This document shows positions 57,897-64,000 of a stretch of DNA of 64,000 bases, piece by piece. The translations under genes were made by a program, and so were the position numbers. Position 1 is the stretch's first letter. Each line of letters starts with the position of its first letter. The notes under the pieces were generated by a model. That model did not search any database. It was not told the origin of the DNA and was given only the letters and a program-made list of their open reading frames with translations. Source of the stretch: Mycolicibacterium aurum (GTDB lineage: Bacteria; Actinomycetota; Actinomycetes; Mycobacteriales; Mycobacteriaceae); contig LT549889.1 in assembly GCA_900078775.1 (NCBI GenBank), positions 5,456,001-5,520,000 of the forward strand, read 5' to 3'.

Positions 57897-59525
57897 GTGG
57901 ACATCGTACTAGGTGTGTCGCTGACACCTACGACGGTCCGCATGGTGCTGGTCGAAGGCGAGAAGGGCGACGGCGCCACCGTTGACCACGACGTCTTCGA
58001 GGTTACCGAAACCGGCGACGCAGCAACCTCGGCGGCGGCCGAACAGGTGGTGCAGGCGGTGCTCGGCACCCGGGAGAGCGCCGAAGCGGGCGGACACCAC
58101 CTCAAATCGATCGGCGTCACCTGGACCGATCACACCGAGGCCGCCGCGCTGCGCGACGCACTGGCCGCCCACGACATCAACGATGTGATGCTGGTGTCGG
58201 AGCTGCACGCCGCCGGGGCGCTCGCGCAGGCCGCGGGCCGCGCCGTCGGCTACAGCTCCACCGGTCTGCTGTTCCTCGACCGCGATACCGCCACCCTGTC
58301 GGTGGTGGACGGCGCCGACGGCTCGGTGGTCAAGGTCCTCAGCCGCAGCCTGCACAGTGCCGACGCGATGGCCGTGCTGGCCGAGATGGCGCACGCGGTC
58401 GCCGGGCAGGACACGCCCCCCGACGGATTGTTCGTCGTCGGGTCCGGCGTCGACATCGCCTCGGTGAAGGCTCACCTGGCCGATCTGGTCGACATGCCGG
58501 TGAGCGCGCCCGAGGAATCCGGGATGGCGCTGGCCCGCGGTGCCGCGCTGGCCTCGGCCAGCGCCCCGATGTTCGAGGCATCCACGGTCGGCCTGGCCTA
58601 CTCGCTGGATCCGGACGGTCCGACCGCCGGCGCCCTGCTGGCATCCGCGGACACCCAGCTGGCGCCGGGCTACAGCCCTGACTACGTCGACGTGCCCGAG
58701 GACCCGACCGGGCTGGACGACACCCCGCCCGCCGACGAAACCCGCAAGCCGTTCCTGCTGGTGGGCAGCGCGATGGCGTCGATCTTCGTGGTCGGCGTGG
58801 TGGCCCTGGCCGTCTCGCTGGCGGTCAGCATCCGCCCGACTGCCGACGAGCGGCCCGCCCCGGCGCGCGCCGCCGTCGCCCCGAGCGTGCAGGCCCCGCC
58901 CCGGCGCGGGTGCCCAACCCCGAGCCCGAGGCGCTGCCGGTGCAGCCCGCCCCGCCGCCGGCGGCCGCCGAGACCATCAAGGCGCCGGTCCCGGTCGTGC
59001 AGCAACAGCAGCAGGCCCCGCCCCGGCAGGTGTACGTGGAAGCCCCCGCGCCGCAGGCCCCGGCCCCGCCCCGGCGGCACCCCGCCGGCCCCGGCCCCGG
59101 TCGCGCCGGCCCCGGTACCCGCCCCGCCGCAGGTGTGGACCCCGCCGGTGGTGCTGCCGCCGCCGGTGATCGTGTTGCCGCGGCCGCAGTGGCCGGTCTG
59201 GCGCCCGCCGTGGGAGCAGAAGCCACCCAAGACCGTGACCCCGGACCGTCCGGACTACCCGAGTTACCCGAACTACCCGAGCTACCCGACGCAGCAGCCG
59301 CCGCGGCCCACCCAGCCGCAGCCCACCCAGCAGCCCCAACCGCAGCAGCCCCAGTGGCCGCAGTGGCCCGGCAGCGGAAACGGCGGGAACGGTTCCGGGA
59401 GTTCGGGTTCGCGCGGTGACGGCCCCCGCGGTGATTCCGGACCACGAGGTGACTCCGGCGGTCGCGGTGGCGGTCAGGGCAACGGCGGCCCGGGCGGCAA
59501 CTGCTTCCTGATCTTCTGCGGTTAA
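57897..59525 (+). CDS. DUF7159-family membrane protein with Pro-rich tail; frame disturbed
   Basis: The mycobacterial protein begins VDIVLGVSLTPTTVRMVLVE and has an actin-like N-terminal domain (about 1-260). A membrane helix lies near 292-316, followed by a Pro/Gln/Gly-rich tail. As sequenced it is open throughout, but a middle segment (about 58903-59083) is Arg/Cys-rich. In the other frame it reads 'PNPEPEALPVQPAPPPAAAE', typical of this family. Three C4 runs (58899-58902, 59069-59072, 59080-59083) read as C5 restore a continuous natural sequence. Start GTG 57897 has GGAGGGGCA upstream. It may organise the envelope. Confidence 0.72.
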   Translation: MDIVLGVSLTPTTVRMVLVEGEKGDGATVDHDVFEVTETGDAATSAAAEQVVQAVLGTRESAEAGGHHLKSIGVTWTDHTEAAALRDALAAHDINDVMLVSELHAAGALAQAAGRAVGYSSTGLLFLDRDTATLSVVDGADGSVVKVLSRSLHSADAMAVLAEMAHAVAGQDTPPDGLFVVGSGVDIASVKAHLADLVDMPVSAPEESGMALARGAALASASAPMFEASTVGLAYSLDPDGPTAGALLASADTQLAPGYSPDYVDVPEDPTGLDDTPPADETRKPFLLVGSAMASIFVVGVVALAVSLAVSIRPTADERPAPARAAVAPSVQAPPRRGCPTPSPRRCRCSPPRRRRPPRPSRRRSRSCSNSSRPRPGRCTWKPPRRRPRPRPGGTPPAPAPVAPAPVPAPPQVWTPPVVLPPPVIVLPRPQWPVWRPPWEQKPPKTVTPDRPDYPSYPNYPSYPTQQPPRPTQPQPTQQPQPQQPQWPQWPGSGNGGNGSGSSGSRGDGPRGDSGPRGDSGGRGGGQGNGGPGGNCFLIFCG

Positions 59526-60136
59526 TCGGCCTGGCTGAGCATGCCGCCGAAGCCTTGCCACAGCAGCATGTAGACCAGTTCGACCACGCGTTCCCGCGGC
59601 ACGTCGCGATTCTCGTACCACCAGGTGGCCACCCCGTGGCAGGCCGACTGGGTGGCGCGGGCCAGGATCTCGGCGGCGTCGTCGATGGTGATGCCGCGCA
59701 CCGATGTGGTTGTGCCAGCGCCGAACCGGATCAGATCGGCGATGGCCTCGGTGCCGCGGTCGGCGAGTTCCTGCACGACGGCGGCGGTCTCGGGGTCGGC
59801 CGGGGGATCGCGGTGCAGGAAGCGCCACAGGAACGGGTCGGCCTCGACGAACTCGAAGTAATTGGCGATGCTGGCGCGCACCAGTTCCTCTGGGGTGGCG
59901 CCCTCCACCCGTCGCAGTGAGCGTTCGCGCAGTTGTTCGGAATGTACTTCCAGGACGGCGATGTGCAACTCGCGTTTGGAGCCGAAGTGGTCGTAGAGCA
60001 CCGAGGGCACCACGCCCGCCAACTCGGCGATGTCCTGCATCTTGGCCTCGGCGTATCCGTGTTCGGCGAACGCCTCGACGGCTGCGTCGAGGATGCGGGC
60101 ACGCCGTTGCGCTGCCGGTATCCGAGTCCTTGCCAC
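59522..60136 (-). CDS. TetR-family regulator of P450 gene
   Basis: This 204-residue TetR protein starts at GTG 60136 (MARTRIPAAQRRARILDAAV) with an HTH at 'AKMQDIAELAGVVPSVLYDH' (near 31-50). It is divergent from a cytochrome P450. Two matching palindromes lie between them, one touching its own start codon, so it probably represses itself and the P450. It overlaps the convergent DUF7159 gene by four bases. Confidence 0.88.
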   Translation of the reverse strand: MARTRIPAAQRRARILDAAVEAFAEHGYAEAKMQDIAELAGVVPSVLYDHFGSKRELHIAVLEVHSEQLRERSLRRVEGATPEELVRASIANYFEFVEADPFLWRFLHRDPPADPETAAVVQELADRGTEAIADLIRFGAGTTTSVRGITIDDAAEILARATQSACHGVATWWYENRDVPRERVVELVYMLLWQGFGGMLSQAD

Positions 60137-60154
60137 ACCGAATTGTAATTCGGT
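60137..60154. promoter_or_regulatory. TetR operator O1 (P450 locus)
   Basis: ACCGAAT-TGTA-ATTCGGT is a perfect 7-bp inverted repeat with a 4-base spacer, next to the TetR start codon. Confidence 0.7.
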
Positions 60155-60162
60155 AAGCTCGG

Positions 60163-60196
60163 CCGCAATAACCGAATCACGATTCGGTTATTGCGG
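60163..60196. promoter_or_regulatory. TetR operator O2 within a 34-bp palindrome
   Basis: The same ACCGAAT-N4-ATTCGGT core lies inside a perfect palindrome with 16-bp arms and a 2-base centre (CCGCAATAACCGAATC with its complement). It ends 37 bases before the P450 ATG. Two copies of one motif between the genes strongly suggest that a single regulator binds both. Confidence 0.75.
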
Positions 60197-60233
60197 GACC
60201 GGCGACACCTGAGCGATCGGGCAGGAGAATGTC

Positions 60234-61559
60234 ATGACCCAAGGCACGGTTCGACCACGCATCCACTGGCTGGCCCTGCACGGCTTCGTCCGCGGCATCT
60301 CCAAGCTGTTCGCCCGCCGCGGCGACCCGCAGGGCAGGTTGATCACCGACCTCGCGATCCGGGCCGACCCGGTCCCGTTCACCGAGGAACTGCGGGCTCA
60401 GGGCCCGCTGATCAAGGGCCGCGTCGTCTACCTCAGCGTGGACCACAAGGTGTGCAGCGAGGTCCTGCGCTCGGAGGACTTCCGGGTACTTTCCCTCGGC
60501 TCGAACCTCCCGCGCCCCCTGCAGTGGGTTATCGACCGCACCGAACCCGATCTAGTTCACCCGATTCAGGAACCGTCCATGCTGTCGGTCGAGGGGGCTC
60601 AGCACACCCGATACCGCAAGCTGGTGTCCTCGGTGTTCACCACTCGGGCGGTCGCGACGCTGCGCGAGCGGGTGCAGGACACCGCCAACACCCTGCTCGA
60701 CGAACTCGGGGACCAGCCGGGGACTGTCGACATCGTCGAGCGCTACTGCGGGCGGCTGCCCGTCACCGTCATCGGCGACATCCTCGGCGTCCCGGAGGCC
60801 GACCGGCCCCGCGTCCTGGAGTTCGGTGAGCGCGGCGCGGCGAGCCTGGACATCGGGCTGACCTGGCCGCAGTACCGGGAGACCACCACCGCGGTGCAGG
60901 CCTTCAACGTGTGGCTGTTGACGCACCTGCGTGGTCTGAGCGCCAACCCCGGTGATGACCTGATGAGCCAGATCATCAAGGCCTCGCAGGCCTCCGAGGA
61001 TCCGCTGACGGAACAAGAGCTGGTCGCCACCGCCGGACTGGTGCTGGCCGCCGGTTTCGAGACGACGGTGAACCTCCTCGGCAGCGGGATCCGGCTGCTG
61101 TTGCAGCATCCCGAACATCTGGAGACCCTCGCGCAGCGCCCGGAACTGTGGCCCACCGCCGTCGAGGAGATCCTGCGACTGGAGTCCCCGGTCCAGCTCA
61201 CCGCGCGGACCGCCGCCCGGGACACCGACCTCGCCGGCCGCCGGATCCTGGCCGGGCAAGGGGTGCTCGTCTACATCGCCGGCGCCAACCGCGATCCCAA
61301 CGTGTTCACCGACCCGCACCGGTTCGACATCGAACGCGCCAATGCCGGTCGGCACCTGTCCTTCTCCGGTGGCCGGCACTTCTGCGTGGGCGCAGCCCTG
61401 GCCCGCGCCGAGGGCGAGGTCGGGCTGCGCACCTTCTTCGAACGGTATCCCGATGCCCGGCTCGCCGGTCCCGGCGTCCGCCGCGACACCCGGGTGCTGC
61501 GCGGATGGTCCAGCCTGCCAATCGCCCTCGGCGACACCCAGACCGCGCTACGGTCGTAG
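60234..61559 (+). CDS. Cytochrome P450
   Basis: This 441-residue P450 has the heme loop FSGGRHFCVGAALARAE with Cys384, the K-helix EILR, and the I-helix AAGFETTVNLLGS with its acid-Thr pair. The N-terminal region has no clear membrane anchor, so it is a soluble bacterial-type P450 that needs a ferredoxin and reductase encoded elsewhere. The substrate is unknown. It is divergent from a TetR gene. Confidence 0.92.
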   Translation: MTQGTVRPRIHWLALHGFVRGISKLFARRGDPQGRLITDLAIRADPVPFTEELRAQGPLIKGRVVYLSVDHKVCSEVLRSEDFRVLSLGSNLPRPLQWVIDRTEPDLVHPIQEPSMLSVEGAQHTRYRKLVSSVFTTRAVATLRERVQDTANTLLDELGDQPGTVDIVERYCGRLPVTVIGDILGVPEADRPRVLEFGERGAASLDIGLTWPQYRETTTAVQAFNVWLLTHLRGLSANPGDDLMSQIIKASQASEDPLTEQELVATAGLVLAAGFETTVNLLGSGIRLLLQHPEHLETLAQRPELWPTAVEEILRLESPVQLTARTAARDTDLAGRRILAGQGVLVYIAGANRDPNVFTDPHRFDIERANAGRHLSFSGGRHFCVGAALARAEGEVGLRTFFERYPDARLAGPGVRRDTRVLRGWSSLPIALGDTQTALRS

Positions 61560-61560
61560 C

Positions 61561-62298
61561 GTGGACTTCCGAGCCGTCCTGCTCGAGCAGACCAGAAGCT
61601 TCGGCGAACTGATCCGCGACGCCGACCCGGCGACGCCGGTACCGACCTGCCCGGAATGGACCTTCAAACAACTGTTCCGCCACGTCGGACGCGGAAACCG
61701 CTGGTGCACACAGATAATCGCGGACCGGCGCACCGAACCCCTGGACCCGCGCGAGGTCCGCGACGGTAAACCGCCCGAGGACCTCGACGCCGCCATCGAC
61801 TGGCTCAACGAGGGCGCACAGGCACTCATCGACGCCGTCGAGCAGGCCGGCCCGCACACCAAGGTGTGGACCTTCGTCGGCCCGCACATCCCCGGCTGGT
61901 GGATCCGCCGCCGCGTGCACGAGCAGCTCGTACACCGCGCCGACGCGGAACTCGCGCTGGCCAACGAATTCACCGTGCCCACCGACCTGGCCTCCGATGC
62001 GATCAGCGAGTGGATCGAGCTGGTCACCGCGCGGCGGGCGCCCCTGGCCCGCGGGCAGACCCTGCACCTGCACGCCACCGACGACGGGCTCGGACCGACC
62101 GGGGAGTGGACCATCGTGCACGACGAGGACGGCGTCTCCTGGTCGCACGCGCACGGCAAGGGCGACGTCGCGGTCCGCGGCCGGGCCGTCGACCTGCTGC
62201 TGGGCATCACCCGCCGCCGCACCGCCGCCGAGGCCGGACTGGAGATCTTCGGCGACACCACGGTCTGGGACGACTGGTTGACCCGAACACCGCTCTAG
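61561..62298 (+). CDS. Maleylpyruvate isomerase/mycothiol-dependent-enzyme-like protein
   Basis: This 245-residue protein belongs to the TIGR03083/MDMPI_N family. It has the N-terminal 'VPTCPEWTFKQLFRHVGRGN' with the metal-binding His pattern, and a His in 'RVHEQLVHRADAELA', both typical of mycothiol-dependent enzymes in the DinB/MDMPI fold. The exact thiol reaction is unknown. It starts with GTG one base after the P450 stop and resembles Rv0332. Confidence 0.8.
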   Translation: MDFRAVLLEQTRSFGELIRDADPATPVPTCPEWTFKQLFRHVGRGNRWCTQIIADRRTEPLDPREVRDGKPPEDLDAAIDWLNEGAQALIDAVEQAGPHTKVWTFVGPHIPGWWIRRRVHEQLVHRADAELALANEFTVPTDLASDAISEWIELVTARRAPLARGQTLHLHATDDGLGPTGEWTIVHDEDGVSWSHAHGKGDVAVRGRAVDLLLGITRRRTAAEAGLEIFGDTTVWDDWLTRTPL

Positions 62299-62316
62299 AT
62301 CTCTAAGGTTGCAGTC

Positions 62317-62688
62317 ATGAGCACCTCCGAAATCGCGACCGTCCTGGCTTGGCATGACGCGCTGAACGCGGCCGACTACGACACGCTGCTCAAACTATCG
62401 AGCGACGACGTCGAGATCGCGACACCGGACCGGGCCGCCCAAGGGCACCAGGCGCTGCTGGAATGGGCACAACAGCCGGGCCGGGGCACCGCCGAGACCG
62501 GCAGGCTCTACGTGCACGACGGTGTCGTGGTGGCCGAGCAGACCCTCACCGGGGCCGACGGCCAGACCGCCACCGCCGCCTCGGCGTTCCGGGTGGTGCG
62601 CGACCACATCACCTCGGTGTTCCTGCACAACAGCCTCGAGGAGGCCCTGGCGGCGACCGGACTCACCGAACGCGACCTCGACGCCTAG
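62317..62688 (+). CDS. NTF2-like/SnoaL family protein
   Basis: This 123-residue cone-fold protein begins 'MSTSEIATVLAWHDALNAAD', then 'LLKLSSDDVEIATPD', as in SnoaL_2 and limonene-epoxide-hydrolase-like proteins. No catalytic residues can be named with confidence. It ends directly at the rmlA start, so they may be coupled. Confidence 0.78.
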   Translation: MSTSEIATVLAWHDALNAADYDTLLKLSSDDVEIATPDRAAQGHQALLEWAQQPGRGTAETGRLYVHDGVVVAEQTLTGADGQTATAASAFRVVRDHITSVFLHNSLEEALAATGLTERDLDA

Positions 62689-63552
62689 ATGCGCGGCATC
62701 ATCCTGGCCGGGGGATCGGGCACCCGACTGCACCCGATCACCCGGGGGATCAGCAAGCAGTTGCTGCCGGTGTACGACAAACCGCTGATCTACTACCCGC
62801 TGTGCACGCTGATGATGGCCGGCGTCCGCGACATCCAGATCATCACCACCGGCCACGACGCGCCCGCCTTCCACCGGCTGCTCGGCGACGGCACCGATTT
62901 CGGCATCCACCTGACCTACGCCGTGCAGGACCGGCCCGACGGCCTGGCCCAGGCCTTCGTCATCGGTGCCGACCACATCGGCAACGATTCGGTGGCATTG
63001 GTGCTGGGCGACAACATCTTCTACGGGCCCGGCCTGGGCACCGGCCTGCGCCGGTTCGAGAACGTCGACGGTGGAGCCATTTTCGCCTATTGGGTGGCCA
63101 ACCCGTCGGCCTACGGTGTGGTCGAGTTCGACGCCGACGGGCGCGCGGTGTCCCTGGAGGAGAAACCCGCCACCCCGAAATCGCATTACGCGGTGCCGGG
63201 GCTGTACTTCTACGACAACGACGTCGTGGAAATAGCGCGATCGCTGAAGAAGTCGGCCCGCGGTGAGTACGAGATCACCGAGATCAACCAGACCTACCTT
63301 CGGCAGGGCCGGCTGTCGGTGGAGGTGCTGGCCCGCGGCACCGCATGGCTGGACACCGGCACCTTCGACTCGTTGTTGGACGCAAGCGATTTCGTGCGCA
63401 CCATCGAACAGCGTCAGGGCCTGAAGATCAGTTCCCCCGAGGAGGTGGCCTGGCGGCTCGGCTACATCGACGACGAGCAGCTGGCCGCCCGGGCGCAGAC
63501 CCTGGTCAAATCCGGGTACGGGTCCTATCTGCTGGAACTGCTGCGCCGCTGA
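62689..63552 (+). CDS. rmlA: Glucose-1-phosphate thymidylyltransferase
   Basis: RmlA makes dTDP-glucose from dTTP and glucose-1-phosphate, the first step to dTDP-rhamnose, which mycobacteria need for the arabinogalactan linker. The 287-residue protein starts MRGIILAGGSGTRLHPITRG and contains KQLLPVYDKP, LGDNIFYG and 'WLDTGTFDSLLDAS', all typical of RmlA. Its length is standard. The other rml genes are not in the window. Confidence 0.95.
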   Translation: MRGIILAGGSGTRLHPITRGISKQLLPVYDKPLIYYPLCTLMMAGVRDIQIITTGHDAPAFHRLLGDGTDFGIHLTYAVQDRPDGLAQAFVIGADHIGNDSVALVLGDNIFYGPGLGTGLRRFENVDGGAIFAYWVANPSAYGVVEFDADGRAVSLEEKPATPKSHYAVPGLYFYDNDVVEIARSLKKSARGEYEITEINQTYLRQGRLSVEVLARGTAWLDTGTFDSLLDASDFVRTIEQRQGLKISSPEEVAWRLGYIDDEQLAARAQTLVKSGYGSYLLELLRR

Positions 63553-63555
63553 GCC

Positions 63556-64000
63556 TCACGGCAGCCCGGGCAGCACCTTGTCCAGGGTGGCCGGAAGGTC
63601 CCGGACCCGCACACCGGTGGCGTGGTACACGGCGTTGACCACCGCGGCAGCCGCGCCGACGATGCCGATCTCACCCGCGCCGCGTGACCCCATCGGGTTC
63701 AGATGCTCCTCCACCTCGTCCAGCCACATCGCCTCGATATCGACGACGTCGGCGTGCGCGCTGAAGTGATACGTCGCCAGATCCTGGGTGACGATGTGCC
63801 CGAACCGCGGATCACGCACGCTCTCCTCGTGCAGGGCCATCGACAGGCCCATCGTCATGCCGCCGATCAGCTGGGACCGCAGCGTCCGCGCGTTGATCGC
63901 CCGGCCCACCGAGAACACGCCGAGCATGCGCGGCACCCGGATCTCCCCGGTGTCGCGGTGCACCCGCGCCTCGGCGAACTGCGCGCCGAACGACTGCACC
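63556..64000 (-). CDS. Molybdenum hydroxylase large subunit, C-terminal part
   Basis: The open frame covers the end of a xanthine dehydrogenase family molybdopterin-binding subunit and runs off the right edge. 'GGMTMGLSMALHEESV' and 'NPMGSRGAGEIGIVGAAAAV', which carries the conserved active-site Glu near 'GAGEIG', place it in the family. It belongs to a CoxL/XdhA-like three-subunit oxidase whose other parts are outside the window. Confidence 0.85.
   Translation of the reverse strand, partial: VQSFGAQFAEARVHRDTGEIRVPRMLGVFSVGRAINARTLRSQLIGGMTMGLSMALHEESVRDPRFGHIVTQDLATYHFSAHADVVDIEAMWLDEVEEHLNPMGSRGAGEIGIVGAAAAVVNAVYHATGVRVRDLPATLDKVLPGLP

Overview
The window is chromosomal DNA from a high-GC actinobacterium, almost certainly a fast-growing mycobacterium (Mycolicibacterium-like). 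The evidence is a complete ESX-3 type VII secretion locus with its PE and PPE genes, mycobacterial families (DUF7159, 13E12-type HNH proteins, MpaB-like oxygenases), many GTG starts, and gene order that from memory resembles M. tuberculosis Rv0282-Rv0334. No phage, plasmid, IS element or CRISPR array is visible.

Region 1 (1-15.8 kb): the start of a TetR gene, a divergent MpaB-like oxygenase with a shared promoter and operator, then the eleven-gene ESX-3 operon eccA3-eccB3-eccC3-PE5-PPE4-esxG-esxH-espG3-eccD3-mycP3-eccE3 behind an IdeR-like iron box. Most junctions are 4-bp overlaps or closer, so the operon is probably translationally coupled. Region 2 (15.8-28.5 kb): alpha/beta hydrolase, amidohydrolase, tam, Stf0 sulfotransferase, sulfatase, NUDIX, two PAP2 proteins (one fused to a lipid kinase), an L,D-transpeptidase-like protein, SnoaL-like protein, a membrane-anchored Hsp70-like protein with a Thr-rich tail, and an exported protein. 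Most have cell-envelope roles.

Region 3 (28.7-38.4 kb): a 13E12-type HNH protein behind a perfect SOS box, GH16 and GH39-like glycosidases, a low-GC patch, a HemK-like methyltransferase with a CDGSH protein, and a stress block (GAF-ANTAR, STAS, heme-oxygenase-like redox enzyme, DUF4235, DUF3618, holin-like protein) with several SigF-type promoter matches. Region 4 (38.5-43.3 kb): a tightly coupled operon of four glycosyltransferases and a small catalase-fold-like protein behind a SigF-type promoter. This is the best candidate here for an undescribed system.

Region 5 (43.3-57.8 kb): TetR/carotenoid oxygenase, TetR/P1 peptidase/APC permease, an Excalibur protein, G6PD with a GH15 trehalase-like enzyme, a diiron protein with a CRP-like site, an ArsR-CDF-DUF3703 metal operon, and a 1.1-kb insertion carrying one methyltransferase, bounded by a duplicated tRNA-Gly 3' end. 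A cupin and dcd follow. Region 6 (57.8-64 kb): DUF7159 protein, TetR with two matching palindromic operators, cytochrome P450, maleylpyruvate-isomerase-like protein, NTF2-like protein, rmlA, and the C-terminal part of a molybdenum hydroxylase.

At least four genes carry apparent one-base losses in G or C runs (40.75, 43.17, 46.68 and 58.9-59.08 kb). Restoring one base per run recovers a family-like protein or a 4-bp overlap each time. This points to a systematic sequencing or assembly error rather than true gene decay, so these genes should not be called dead on this sequence alone.
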